Assembly: GCF_001536285.1 (NCBI RefSeq) | Contig: NZ_FAOZ01000027.1 | Span: 1-64,000 of the forward strand | Reading direction: 5' to 3' | From: Parafrankia irregularis | Lineage (GTDB): Bacteria; Actinomycetota; Actinomycetes; Frankiales; Frankiaceae | DNA: 64,000 nt | In this document: positions 1-8,506 of the stretch, piece by piece | Layout of the letters: every line of letters begins with the position of its first letter | Position numbering within the stretch: position 1 is the first letter of the stretch | The notes under the pieces: model-generated | What the model saw: only the letters and a program-made list of their open reading frames with translations | Told to the model about the DNA's origin: nothing | The model's database searches: none | Program-made: the position numbers and the translations under genes

Positions 1-1
1 C

Positions 2-427
2 GGCCGCCGCCACCGCTTCCCCACCAGCCGGCTACGCACCGCCGTCCACGCCCGTGACCACGGCACCTGTCAGTACCCGGGCTGCGACCACACCCGATGG
101 CTGAACATCCACCACCTCACCGGCTGGGCCAACGGCGGCCACACCGACCTCGACAACCTCACCCTCCTCTGCGGCACCCACCACCGCCACCTCCACGACG
201 AAGGCATCGTGCTCCGCAGAACCCCCGACGGCACCACCACCGCGCTGCTCCCCGACGGCCGCACCCTCACCCCCGCACCACCCGTCACACCCGGGGAACA
301 CCCCACCACCGCCCTCGCCGACGACACCGAACACGTCGCACCAGACGCCGTCACCACCCGCAACGGCGGCCGGCTCAACCTCGGCGAATCCCTCTTCGTA
401 CTCCTCCAGAACCACCCCGCCGCCTAG
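2..427 (+). CDS. HNH endonuclease, DUF222/13E12 type (C-terminal part)
   Basis: The reading frame is already open at base 2, so only the C-terminal part of a longer protein is present. It carries an HNH nuclease signature: a zinc-ligand pair in CQYPGCD, then LNIHHLTGWANGGHTDLDN, then LLCGTHH. This arrangement is typical of the DUF222-plus-HNH proteins that occur in many copies in actinobacteria and are often linked to mobile DNA. About 65 low-complexity residues follow the HNH motif, ending in NHPAA and a TAG stop. The family is expected to nick or cut DNA, but its biological role is poorly known. The N-terminal DUF222 domain lies outside the window. Confidence 0.85.
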   Translation, partial: GRRHRFPTSRLRTAVHARDHGTCQYPGCDHTRWLNIHHLTGWANGGHTDLDNLTLLCGTHHRHLHDEGIVLRRTPDGTTTALLPDGRTLTPAPPVTPGEHPTTALADDTEHVAPDAVTTRNGGRLNLGESLFVLLQNHPAA

Positions 428-551
428 CGCGGAGATGCTGGCCGAGTCGGAGTCGCCCCTTTCGTCTTCGCGGGGTCCGGGAGACATCCCGGTGCGTTGC
501 GAGGGGCGGGTTGGCCCGCTATGGTCAGGAACATTCGGATCGACGTCGATG

Positions 552-565
552 TCGACATTGATGTC
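552..565. promoter_or_regulatory. Candidate operator dyad upstream of the crotonase gene
   Basis: TCGACATTGATGTC contains the inverted repeat GACAT-TG-ATGTC and lies 28 bp before the crotonase ATG. The same 14 bases recur with one change (TCGACATTGGTGTC) at 5452-5465, at the 5' end of the acyl-CoA dehydrogenase operon. The recurrence suggests one regulator, plausibly TetR-like, for both units. The identity of that regulator is inference. Confidence 0.45.
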
Positions 566-592
566 GGGGCCATTGTCCTCAAGGGAGCAGCC

Positions 593-1342
593 ATGTCCGT
601 CGACGTCGACCGGCGCGGTCCGGTCATGGTGGTCACCATCAACCGGCCAGAGGCGGCCAACGCGCTCGACGCGCCCACCATGTCGGGGCTCGGCCACGCG
701 TTCGAGCAGGCGGAGAAGGACGACGAGGTGCGTGCCGTCGTCCTGACCGGTGCGGGTGAGCGGGTCTTCTGCGCGGGCATGGACCTGAAGGCGTTCCTGT
801 CGGGCACCGTCGCCGACATCGACGGTCCCGGGATCGGCATCTTCACCCGGCGGGTGTTCCCGAAGCCGATCATCGGCGCTATCAACGGAACTGCCGTCGG
901 TGGCGGCTTCGAGCTGGCACTGGCCTGTGATCTGCTGGTGGCCGCCGAGTCGGCCCGCTTCGGTCTGCCGGAGGTCAAGCGCGGCCTCATCGCCGCGGGC
1001 GGGGGCACCCGGCTGCCCCAGCGGATCCCGCTGCCGCTGGCCCTGGAGCTGGGGCTGACCGGTGCTCCGGTCAGCGCCGCCAGGCTGGGGGAGATGGGCC
1101 TGGTCAACAGGGTCGTCCCGGTCGCCGAGGTGCTGCCCGTCGCGTTGGAGCTGGCTGACCAGATCGCCGCGAACGGGCCACTGGCGGTGCAGGTCACCAA
1201 GGCGATGATGGTCGGCGAGCTGACCGCCGCCGACTGGGACGGCATCGCGGCGACCGTCGCGCCGGTGTTCGGCAGCGAGGACGCCAAGGAGGGGGCCCGC
1301 GCCTTCGCCGAGAAGCGTCCGCCGAACTGGGTCGGCCGCTGA
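593..1342 (+). CDS. Enoyl-CoA hydratase/isomerase family protein
   Basis: This 249-aa crotonase-fold protein probably hydrates or isomerises enoyl-CoA intermediates in the cytoplasm. The CoA and oxyanion-hole segments are visible: AGERVFCAGMDLKAF (residues about 54-68) and GTAVGGGFELALACDL (about 98-113), followed by FGLPEVKRGLIAAGGG. The length matches the family. The frame is open further upstream, but the ATG at 593 is preceded by AAGGGAG at a good distance and makes a normal N-terminus. It lies 67 bp before an acyl-CoA ligase gene on the same strand, so the two probably form one catabolic unit. The exact acyl substrate cannot be read from the sequence. Confidence 0.9.
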   Translation: MSVDVDRRGPVMVVTINRPEAANALDAPTMSGLGHAFEQAEKDDEVRAVVLTGAGERVFCAGMDLKAFLSGTVADIDGPGIGIFTRRVFPKPIIGAINGTAVGGGFELALACDLLVAAESARFGLPEVKRGLIAAGGGTRLPQRIPLPLALELGLTGAPVSAARLGEMGLVNRVVPVAEVLPVALELADQIAANGPLAVQVTKAMMVGELTAADWDGIAATVAPVFGSEDAKEGARAFAEKRPPNWVGR

Positions 1343-1409
1343 GCCACGACGCTGCGTCCACGCTCCGTCCACCTGCCTGCCTGTCTGCCTGTCACGAGGA
1401 GGAGTCGCC

Positions 1410-3053
1410 GTGTCCGATCCGCGTTGGGTGACCAGGCCGGTTCCCGGCCAGCTGGCGGATCAGTGGCGAAGCCGCGGGCTGTGGGACGACACGCCGATGG
1501 GCGTGAAGATCGACGCGGCGCTGCGAGCCCACGCCGAGCAGACCGTCCGCATCCACTCCCAGGAACGGCCGTGGGCGGGGACGTTCGGTGACCTGCGGGC
1601 GCAGGCTCTGGCCCTGGCGGGCGGGCTGTCGGCGCGTGGCGTGCGGGAGGGGGACGCGGTCGCGTTCCAGCTTCCGAACTGGGTCGAGGCCGCGGCGGCG
1701 TTCTACGCCAGCACCTTCCTCGGCGCGGTGGTCGTGCCGATCGTGCACTTCTACGGCCCGAAGGAGGTCGGCTACATCCTGCGCCGGACGGAGGTCACGG
1801 CGTTCGTCACGGCCGCCGGCTTCGGCCGCCGTGACTACCTGGACGACCTCGAGAGCGTCTGCGCCAACGCGCCGTCGTTGAAGGTCGTCGGCGTGGTCGG
1901 AGCCTACGTCCGGCGGCTGCCCGCCGGTGCGGTCACCTTCGAGGAGCTCACCGGCGGGCCCGCGCTGGCCGAACCAGCCGCGCCTGACCCCGACGCGCCG
2001 GTGCTGGTCGCGTACACATCCGGCACGACGGCCGACCCGAAGGGCGTCATCCACTCGCACAACACCCTGGGAGCGGAGGCGCGCCAGCTCGGCGCGATGG
2101 GCGCCAACGGTGGGCTGCCGTCGCTGACCGGCACACCCGTCGGCCACTTCATGGGGATGATCGGCGCGCTGCTCATCCCGGTCCTGCGGGGCGACTCCGT
2201 CGACCTGATCGACGTCTGGGATCCGGCCCGGGTTCTCGCGACGATGCTCGAGTACGGGCTGACGGCCGGCTCGGGCGCGACCTACTTCCTCACCAGCCTG
2301 CTCGACCACCCGGACCTGACCGACGAGCATCTGCGCTACCTGCGGTTCGCCGGGCTTGGCGGTGCGGCGGTGCCCGTCGCCGTCACGGAGAAGGCGAAGG
2401 CCGCCGGGGTCTCCGTCGTGCGCATGTACGGCTCGACGGAGCATCCGTCGATCACCGGGTCGCGTCACGAGCACGACGAGCGGCTGCGCCTGCGCACCGA
2501 CGGCGTCGCCCTCGACGGCGTCGAGCTGAAGCTGCTGGACGACGAGGGCCAGCCGGTCGCCGTCGGCCAGCCCGGCGAGATCTGGAGCCGGGGCCCGGAC
2601 TGCTGCATCGGCTACACCGACACGGCGCTCACCCGCGCCACCTTCGACGCCGACGGCTGGTACCGCACGGAGGACATCGGCGTTCTCGACGCCGACGGCG
2701 CCCTGACGATCACCGACCGCAAGAAGGACATCATCATCCGCGGCGGTGAGAACATCAGTGCCGCGGAGGTCGAGGAGCTGCTGCTCAAGACCATGCCCGA
2801 GGTCCTGGAGGCGGCCGTGGTGGCGGTTCCCGACACCCGCCTCGGGGAGAAGCCGTGCGCGCTGCTGCGCCTGGCACCGGGATCGGCCGTGCGGGACGTC
2901 GACGACATCCGCGAGCTGCTGCTCGCCGCGGGACTCGGCCGCCAGAAGCTGCCCGAGTTCGTCGAGGTCGTCGAGGACTTCCCCCGAACCTCCACCGGAA
3001 AGATCATCAAGGCGCAGATCAGACGGCAGATCGCGCCGCGCTACACCGCGTAG
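1410..3053 (+). CDS. Fatty-acyl-CoA / carboxylic acid-CoA ligase (AMP-forming)
   Basis: This 547-aa ANL-superfamily enzyme should activate a carboxylic acid to its acyl-AMP and then acyl-CoA. The core motifs occur in order: YTSGTTADPKG (about residues 202-212), YGSTEHPS, GWYRTEDIG, DRKKDIIIRGGENISAAEVE, and PRTSTGKIIK with the catalytic lysine near the C-terminus. The GTG start at 1410 has the strong ribosome site AGGAGG. It lies between a crotonase and a convergent dehydrogenase operon, consistent with a beta-oxidation-like pathway. The substrate is unknown; FadD-like enzymes of actinobacteria act on fatty, aromatic or steroid side-chain acids. Confidence 0.92.
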   Translation: MSDPRWVTRPVPGQLADQWRSRGLWDDTPMGVKIDAALRAHAEQTVRIHSQERPWAGTFGDLRAQALALAGGLSARGVREGDAVAFQLPNWVEAAAAFYASTFLGAVVVPIVHFYGPKEVGYILRRTEVTAFVTAAGFGRRDYLDDLESVCANAPSLKVVGVVGAYVRRLPAGAVTFEELTGGPALAEPAAPDPDAPVLVAYTSGTTADPKGVIHSHNTLGAEARQLGAMGANGGLPSLTGTPVGHFMGMIGALLIPVLRGDSVDLIDVWDPARVLATMLEYGLTAGSGATYFLTSLLDHPDLTDEHLRYLRFAGLGGAAVPVAVTEKAKAAGVSVVRMYGSTEHPSITGSRHEHDERLRLRTDGVALDGVELKLLDDEGQPVAVGQPGEIWSRGPDCCIGYTDTALTRATFDADGWYRTEDIGVLDADGALTITDRKKDIIIRGGENISAAEVEELLLKTMPEVLEAAVVAVPDTRLGEKPCALLRLAPGSAVRDVDDIRELLLAAGLGRQKLPEFVEVVEDFPRTSTGKIIKAQIRRQIAPRYTA

Positions 3054-3056
3054 GCC

Positions 3057-3099
3057 CCCCTGCTCGCGCGTACCGCCCGGACGTACGCGCGAGCAGGGG
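3057..3099. terminator. Bidirectional hairpin terminator
   Basis: This is a perfect 17-bp inverted repeat (left arm 3057-3073, right arm 3083-3099) with a 9-nt loop. It lies exactly between the stop of the acyl-CoA ligase (+) and the stop of the acyl-CoA dehydrogenase (-). There is no U-tract, which is usual for high-GC actinobacteria. Its position between convergent genes suggests it ends transcription from both sides. Confidence 0.8.
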
Positions 3100-3111
3100 A
3101 GGCCTGGCTGC

Positions 3112-4290
3112 CTATGCTCGCGGCAGGCCGAGGAGCTGGCGGCCGATCAGGCCGCGCATGATCTCCGAGGCGCCGCCGGAGATCGTCAGGGCCCGACCCC
3201 AGAGGAAGTTGTGGTACCAGCGGTCGGCGACCGCCGCCCCGGCCTCGTCGATGGCGACCGACGAGGTGATGATGCCCATCGCGATCTCCGTCAGGGCGAC
3301 GTTGGTCTCCGTGTAGGCGAGCTTGGCGACGGGGCCGTCGCTGGGATGCTCGTCGTCGACCAGGATCCGCTCCACGGTGTCGCGCACGATGAGCTTCACC
3401 TCCTCGACGCGGGCGAGCGCCTCGGCGAGGGTGGCCTGGGTGTCCTCATGCTCCAGCGCGGCGGTGCCGTCGGGGAGCCGGGCGGCGCGGGCCAGCGCGA
3501 CCAGGTCGTCGAACATCCGCTCCAGCTGCAGCGAGTTCGCGCCGACGAAGGCGCGTTCGGACGCCAGCCCCGAGGTGACGACCTTCCAGCCGCCGTTCAC
3601 CTCGCCGAGCACGTGCTCGGGCCCGAGGCGGACACCGTCCAGGAAGACCTCGCAGAACTCGGCGTAACCGGTCATCTCGCGAATCGGCCGGATCTCGATG
3701 CCGGGCAGGTCCATCGGGATGACGAACGCGGTGATGCCGGCGTGCCGGTTCACGGACGGGTCGGTGCGGGCCAGCAGCATGCCCATGTCGGCCCACTGGG
3801 CGTCGGTGCTCCAGATCTTCTGACCGGTCACGGTGAACCCGTCCCCGTCCCCGGCGGCGTCCGGCTCCGCGCGGGTGCGCAGGGAGGCCAGGTCGCTGCC
3901 GACATCCGGCTCGCTGAACAGCTGGCACCAGACGTGCTCGCCGGCGCGGATACGCGGCAGCAGCTGGGCCTTCTGCTCGTCGGAGCCGAACTCGATGATG
4001 GCGTGGCTGGCCAGCATCACCTGGTCGAGCGGCCGGTAGACATCGCCGCGGATGAGCTCCTCCATCAGCACCAGGTCGTGCTGGGGGAGATGGTCCGCGC
4101 GGCCACCCCACTGCACCGGCCAGCCGGCACCGAGGAAGCCGGCCTCGTACAGGGCCCGCAGCCATTCCCGGATCGCCCGCTCCTCGTCGGCGTCCGCGGG
4201 GACCCGTACCCCCTCGCCCTGCATCGGCACGCCGTGCTCGGCGATGAAGGCACGGACCCGGGCGCGGTACTCCTCGAGGTCAGTGCGCAT
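3112..4290 (-). CDS. Acyl-CoA dehydrogenase, subunit with C-terminal RQLLGLPR (FadE-like)
   Basis: This 392-aa flavoprotein should oxidise an acyl-CoA to the 2-enoyl-CoA. Visible signatures are WCQLFSEPDVGSDLASL (FAD/substrate loop), VTGQKIWST, and the C-terminal TISGGASEIMRGLIGRQLLGLPR typical of the larger partner in actinobacterial heteromeric dehydrogenases. Its start overlaps the end of a second, divergent dehydrogenase gene by 11 bp, so the two are translationally coupled. They probably form an alpha2beta2 enzyme like those known for steroid and cholate side chains. The pairing is inferred from arrangement and family, and the substrate is not identified. Confidence 0.9.
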   Translation of the reverse strand: MRTDLEEYRARVRAFIAEHGVPMQGEGVRVPADADEERAIREWLRALYEAGFLGAGWPVQWGGRADHLPQHDLVLMEELIRGDVYRPLDQVMLASHAIIEFGSDEQKAQLLPRIRAGEHVWCQLFSEPDVGSDLASLRTRAEPDAAGDGDGFTVTGQKIWSTDAQWADMGMLLARTDPSVNRHAGITAFVIPMDLPGIEIRPIREMTGYAEFCEVFLDGVRLGPEHVLGEVNGGWKVVTSGLASERAFVGANSLQLERMFDDLVALARAARLPDGTAALEHEDTQATLAEALARVEEVKLIVRDTVERILVDDEHPSDGPVAKLAYTETNVALTEIAMGIITSSVAIDEAGAAVADRWYHNFLWGRALTISGGASEIMRGLIGRQLLGLPRA

Positions 4291-5470
4291 CGGTCCATCC
4301 TTCGGTGTCGGCGAGCGAGCGGGCGGCCGCTCGCGGGTTCGCGGCGAGGCGGGCGTCCTGGTGCACCCGGCGCTGGTAGAGGTGCAGGCCGTACTCCCAG
4401 GTGAAGCCGATGGCGCCGGTCAGCTGGAGCAGGTCGTGCAGGATGTGGCCGGCGCCCGAGCTGACGCTCAGCGAGGCGAGGGCGACGGCCCGCCGGATCC
4501 GCCGCGCCCGTGCCTGCTCCTGCGCCTGTGACGGCGCGTGTGACGGCGCCTGCTCCTGCGACTGGGGCTCGGCGTCGAACTGCCGGGCCGCCTCATGGAC
4601 GAGCAGCGCCATGCCGCGGACCCGCACGGCGTGGTCGGCGAGCCGGTGCTGGACGGCCTGGAACCCGCCGATCGGCCGGCCGAAGGCCTGGCGCTGGCCG
4701 GTGTAGGCGACGGTGCGGTCCAGCGCCCGCTGGGTGCCGCCGATCGCGTCGGCGGCGAGGAGCAGCTCGTACAGTGCGTCGGCGTGAACCGGTGCCGCGA
4801 TGCGCTGCCCGCGGCCGGCGGTCACCGTGACATCCGCGCAGGTCCTGGTGATGTCGAAACCGTGCCGGGACGGTTCGCCGCTCCAGTCGCCAGGGTCGGC
4901 CAGGAGCAGTAGCTCGTCGCGGGTGCGGTCGAGGAGCAGCAGCGCGTCGGCGTCGGGTCCGCCGTCGACCAGCCGGGCGGTCCGACCGTCGGGACCGAGC
5001 CGGCCGAACGCGCAGATGCGTGCGCCGGCGGCGATGTCGTCGAGCAGCCCGCCCACGACCGGATCACCGCCGGTGCCGGTGGCCCCTGCGGTCTGCGCGG
5101 TCTCGGCGCTCTGCGCGGCCTCGGCGAGAGCGTGGGCACTCGCGGTGAGCCCGGCGAACGGGCTGGGATGCAGAGCGGCTCCGAGCTCCATGGCCGCGGT
5201 GACGGCGGCGTCGACCCGCAGGCCGAAGCCTCCCCGGGCCTCCGGAACGCAGAAGCCCGGCAGGCCGAGCTCGGCCAGGGGCTCCCACCGCTCACGCCAG
5301 GTGGTCTCGACCGTCGACGGAAGCTCCTGCCAGACGGTCCCCAGGGTCCCGCGCAGGGCGTCGCGAAGCGCGACGATGTCGTCGGAGGCGAAGGTGGTAG
5401 TCAGAACGGCGTCAACTCCTGTGCCTTGCCGGCTGCCGAGGCGTACCAATCTCGACATTGGTGTCAACAT
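4280..5470 (-). CDS. Acyl-CoA dehydrogenase, partner subunit
   Basis: This is the first gene of the two-subunit dehydrogenase operon. The conserved block GQRQAFGRPIGGFQAVQHRL supplies the FAD-contacting arginine/glutamine segment, and TGAIGFTWEYGLHLYQRR is typical near the C-terminus. The region around residues 290-315 is a Gln/Ala/Pro-rich linker (repeated SQ/AQ units). The start is uncertain. The longest frame begins at 5470, but that ATG and the next (5458) overlap a putative operator. An AGGAG at 5420-5416 precedes a CTG codon at 5404, which would give a normal N-terminus (TTTFASDDIVALRDALRG). A non-ATG start near 5404 is therefore quite possible. Confidence 0.85.
   Translation of the reverse strand: MLTPMSRLVRLGSRQGTGVDAVLTTTFASDDIVALRDALRGTLGTVWQELPSTVETTWRERWEPLAELGLPGFCVPEARGGFGLRVDAAVTAAMELGAALHPSPFAGLTASAHALAEAAQSAETAQTAGATGTGGDPVVGGLLDDIAAGARICAFGRLGPDGRTARLVDGGPDADALLLLDRTRDELLLLADPGDWSGEPSRHGFDITRTCADVTVTAGRGQRIAAPVHADALYELLLAADAIGGTQRALDRTVAYTGQRQAFGRPIGGFQAVQHRLADHAVRVRGMALLVHEAARQFDAEPQSQEQAPSHAPSQAQEQARARRIRRAVALASLSVSSGAGHILHDLLQLTGAIGFTWEYGLHLYQRRVHQDARLAANPRAAARSLADTEGWTDAH
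5452..5465. promoter_or_regulatory. Second copy of the shared operator dyad
   Basis: TCGACATTGGTGTC matches 13 of 14 bases with 552-565 and is followed at once by a related half-copy, CAACATTGAT (5465-5474). It sits at the 5' end of the dehydrogenase operon, where a repressor would block transcription. Confidence 0.45.
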
Positions 5471-5616
5471 TGATACTCTTGCGCCCCGATGCCCCCCGTC
5501 AAGTCGCGGTGGCGGCCAGGCCGGCCCCGGCAGTCGTGATGTCGTCGCTCCAGTGACCGCTGCCCACCGAGGGCTGAGCGCACGCCAGGCCTGCCAGGGA
5601 CGGTGCCGAATCGGCG

Positions 5617-6531
5617 CTATTTCACCGCCAACGGATTCAGGGGTGTCCCCACGCCGTTCGCGACCTTCAACGCCGGCGCTGCCAGGAGGAACTCATAAAC
5701 TCCGTCGGCTGCGCAGTCCGCGGCGAGCGCCTCCAGGTCGAACATCTCACCGAGTGTCATCCCCATGTCCCTGATGAGGACGTAATGCACCGGCATGATG
5801 GCACCCGGATCGCCGGTCGGATACCGCTCGACCGCCCAGTTGTCGGCCGCCAGCGCCGCCACGTCGTGCTCACGAAGCCACTCGCAGCACTCCAGGGTGA
5901 GGCCGGGCTCGCCGCTCATGAACTCGGCGGCCGAGCCCTCGGTGAACCGCCGTGTCCACCCGGTACGCACGAGCAGGATGCTGCCGGGTGCCAGGGTGAC
6001 GCCCTGGCGGTCGAGGGTCGCGTCCAGTTCGCCTGGGCTGATCCCGTGGTCCGGCGCCAGGCAGTCGACGCCGTGGAAACGCGCCACGTCCGCGAGCACG
6101 GCCGGCCCGATGACCCCCCGCGCGATTCGGTCGATGGCGAGCCTGTCAGCTCCCTGCGGGGTGATCGACGACGCGGGCACTTCGTTGTAGCAGAAGCCGT
6201 CGTAGAAGACATGCGCAAGGCCGTCCCACTGCGTGGCGCACTGCAACGGCATGACGATGAAGTCGTCCGCGAACCCCGCACCGTCGGGATACACGGACTG
6301 GCCCGTCATCGACATCAGATGGACGGGGTTCACCCGCCCGCCCAATCCGATCTGCGGGCCTTTGGAGGAGAGGGTGTACCCCAGATCGAACACACGTCCC
6401 GTCCGCGCCAGCGCCGCCCCCGCGGCGACCCGAGCCGGCGTGATCAGGTTCAGCGTTCCGATCTCGTCGTCCGCTCCCCAGCGCCCCCAGTTCGACAGGT
6501 CACGGCCAACCGCGCGGAAGTCCCTGGTCAT
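5617..6531 (-). CDS. Cyclase-family protein (putative metal-dependent hydrolase, PF04199)
   Basis: This 304-aa protein belongs to the cyclase / kynurenine-formamidase-like family. The segment CATQWDGLAHVFYDG carries the family's acidic/histidine metal-binding pattern, and the N-terminus NWGRWGADDEIGTLNLITP is characteristic. Members hydrolyse amides or lactones and are common in aromatic and steroid catabolic clusters. The ATG overlaps the stop of the upstream SDR gene by 4 bp (ATGA), so the two are co-translated. The substrate cannot be deduced. Confidence 0.88.
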   Translation of the reverse strand: MTRDFRAVGRDLSNWGRWGADDEIGTLNLITPARVAAGAALARTGRVFDLGYTLSSKGPQIGLGGRVNPVHLMSMTGQSVYPDGAGFADDFIVMPLQCATQWDGLAHVFYDGFCYNEVPASSITPQGADRLAIDRIARGVIGPAVLADVARFHGVDCLAPDHGISPGELDATLDRQGVTLAPGSILLVRTGWTRRFTEGSAAEFMSGEPGLTLECCEWLREHDVAALAADNWAVERYPTGDPGAIMPVHYVLIRDMGMTLGEMFDLEALAADCAADGVYEFLLAAPALKVANGVGTPLNPLAVK

Positions 6532-7379
6532 CCTTTGGCGGGTGGCTCGGCGCGGCCGAGGGCGACCTCGTGACCGCCGAAGCGGGGCTCCACGACGGCG
6601 GACCAGTCCGGCCCCCGGCGGACGCTGGTGCCGCCGTCGATGTTGACGATCTGGCCGGTGATCCGGCTCGCGCGATCCGACAGGAGGAACACGATCAACT
6701 GCGCGACGTCGTCCACCTGTGTGGCGCCACCGAGCGGGCTGTTGGCGTCATAGCTCTCGTAGACCGGTGTGCCGGGCTGGACGAAACCCATGATCTCGGT
6801 CGCGGTGAGACCGGGGCGCACCGCGTTGAAACGGATACCGGCCTCGCCGTACTCGTCCGCGGCGTTGCGGATCAGGGCTTCGACCCCGGCCTTCGCGACG
6901 GGGTAGGCGCCGAAGAACGGATGGGTGAGGTGCCCCGCGATGGAGGAGAGGCCGACGAAGGAGCCTTTGCCGGCGCGGGCGAAGATCGGCACGGCGTGCT
7001 TCGCGAGCAGGAACGTCCCGATCACGTTCAGGCTGATGACACGCTCGAACTCGGAGACCTTCTGCAGGTGCAGCGGGGCGAGGGCACCGCCGCCCCCGGC
7101 GTTCGCGACGACACCGTCGAGCCCGTCACGCCACTGCGCCGCCGCCGCCACGACCCGCTGGACGTCCGACTCGTTCGTGACGTCCGCGACGTGCCAGGTC
7201 ACGGCCTCGCGGCCGACCTTCGCGTTGATGCCCTCCGCGGCTGATTCCAGGGTTGCCTGGGTACGCCCGCAGATGGTGACCCACGCACCCTCGTGGGCCA
7301 GTGCGGCCGCGATCCCTGAACCGATCCCGGTCCCGCCGCCGGTTACCAGGATGGAATGCCCCTCGACCGAGCCAACCAT
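6528..7379 (-). CDS. SDR-family oxidoreductase
   Basis: This is a classical short-chain dehydrogenase of 283 aa. It has the Rossmann motif TGGGTGIG near residue 13, VANAGGGG for the adenine-ring pocket, and a catalytic serine in GLSSIAG followed by YPVAK. The C-terminus has NIDGGTSVRRGPDW, then a tail of about 25 residues longer than usual. It should interconvert a hydroxyl and a keto group with NAD(P)(H). It is coupled by a 4-bp overlap to the downstream cyclase-family gene, so a beta-hydroxyacyl or cyclic alcohol step in the same pathway is likely. Confidence 0.9.
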   Translation of the reverse strand: MVGSVEGHSILVTGGGTGIGSGIAAALAHEGAWVTICGRTQATLESAAEGINAKVGREAVTWHVADVTNESDVQRVVAAAAQWRDGLDGVVANAGGGGALAPLHLQKVSEFERVISLNVIGTFLLAKHAVPIFARAGKGSFVGLSSIAGHLTHPFFGAYPVAKAGVEALIRNAADEYGEAGIRFNAVRPGLTATEIMGFVQPGTPVYESYDANSPLGGATQVDDVAQLIVFLLSDRASRITGQIVNIDGGTSVRRGPDWSAVVEPRFGGHEVALGRAEPPAKG

Positions 7380-7469
7380 GTCGCCACCCTCCGACCCGGA
7401 AACCAGTTGCCGCCGTACGACGACAATGACGGCCAGACCGGGAGCTGGCCGCCGCCTTCGACTGTTTGA

Positions 7470-8027
7470 CTATTTGACGTTTACGTTCGTGCCGGTGCCG
7501 GTGCCGGTGCCGGTGCCGGTGCCGGTGTGTCTTGTGACGACCGTGGCGCTGTTGTCGGCATAGGTCACCTCGCGGGCGATCAGCCCGTCGCGAAAGGTGA
7601 CATAGATGGCCATCGGTGTGCTGGCGAGGTAGTCCGACGACGGATCGTCGACGGAGTCGGGGTACATCGCCGCCGCGGCCGGGCCACGAAGCACCATGCG
7701 CATCAGGCCGTCCGCGGCGATGGTTCCGGTCACCGCGTCGACGGCGAGATGGTCCCAGTCCATCCACAGCATGCGATAGGCGCGGGCCAGCCCGGCGGCG
7801 AAACCGGCCACGAACGCGTCGCGCCCCTCGCCTGTCAGCCCGCCGGCCGGATGGGACCTGAGTACGAAGTCCGGCGTCACGGCCGCGCCGAGGGCCTCGA
7901 GGTCACCGACGATCTCGGCGGTCACGCGGCGTTCCAGTACAGCGAGCATGGCGCGCTCGCGATCGTCCTGGGCTGCCGCGAGCCGGTCGCGGAGCCGGGC
8001 GATCGATGCCGCTGGGTCAGTGTCCAT
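7470..8027 (-). CDS. SnoaL/NTF2-like protein with a simple-repeat tail
   Basis: This 185-aa protein has a predicted NTF2-like alpha+beta cone fold (ERRVTAEIVGDLEALGAAVTPDFVLRSHP followed by the family-type strand IYVTFRDGLIAREVTYAD). Such proteins can be isomerases, hydratases or ligand binders in catabolic clusters. Its C-terminus is a run of alternating Thr-Gly residues encoded by a hexanucleotide repeat (7489-7524) and ends NVNVK, so the tail length may vary. It is the first gene on the minus strand, 90 bp upstream of the SDR gene. The function is not assignable. Confidence 0.75.
   Translation of the reverse strand: MDTDPAASIARLRDRLAAAQDDRERAMLAVLERRVTAEIVGDLEALGAAVTPDFVLRSHPAGGLTGEGRDAFVAGFAAGLARAYRMLWMDWDHLAVDAVTGTIAADGLMRMVLRGPAAAAMYPDSVDDPSSDYLASTPMAIYVTFRDGLIAREVTYADNSATVVTRHTGTGTGTGTGTGTNVNVK
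7489..7524. repeat. Six perfect GTGCCG hexanucleotide repeats
   Basis: Six perfect tandem copies of GTGCCG lie inside the 3' end of the SnoaL-like gene and encode a Thr-Gly tail on the minus strand. Because the unit is a multiple of three, slippage would change tail length without shifting the frame. Confidence 0.9.
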
Positions 8028-8506
8028 CCATCATCCCGGGTCCTGTTCCCTTCCGGATCGCCGGCGAGCGGTTGTCGCGAAGGGCTACCACTGGCTGGGG
8101 GCCGGTGCCGCGCGCTCGGAGGGCGTACGCGACAGAGCTAACCATTTGACCGACCATGTTACAAGTGGCACTTGATGTCCTACCCTTCGATGCCCGCGGA
8201 CCGGCCGGGTGGGAGGAGGGGACGTCCGAGGTGAGACAAAATTGAGATTATGTGCCACCATGTCACGCATGGGTCATGGTGGCGCGGCACGGCCGCTGCG
8301 TCCATGCGCCCTGCCTGACGAGGTCCTGTCTGACGAGATGCCGCTCCGCCGCGGCGGGTGTGCCCCTGCCCGCCGGCATCGGCACCGAAGCGGCGCTCGT
8401 CACCGGGATCGAGTGCATCAGTAGCCGCAGTAGCTGTGCAGCGGCCGGCCGGCGCAGTCTCCGCCAGTCGCCAGCCGCGCCCATAGCTCTTGAGGGGATG
8501 AGCCAG
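8028..8506. promoter_or_regulatory. Divergent promoter region with two dyads
   Basis: These 479 bp separate the minus-strand SnoaL operon from the plus-strand DUF7064/P450 operon. I see no convincing gene. Two structures stand out. CAAGTG-G-CACTTG at 8162-8174 is a compact palindrome of the size bound by TetR-like repressors. A perfect 9-bp inverted repeat pairs GCCACCATG at 8254-8262 with its complement at 8275-8283 across a 12-nt spacer. Both are candidates for control of the divergent units. Confidence 0.45.

Noticed and set aside
2746-4404. Open frame of over 500 codons across the convergent ligase and dehydrogenase genes
   Set aside because: It crosses a strong terminator hairpin and two well-supported genes and shows no family motif.
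7513-7563. Separate small gene over the GTGCCG repeat
   Set aside because: The alternative frames are simple Val-Pro repeats; the repeat is inside the SnoaL-like gene.
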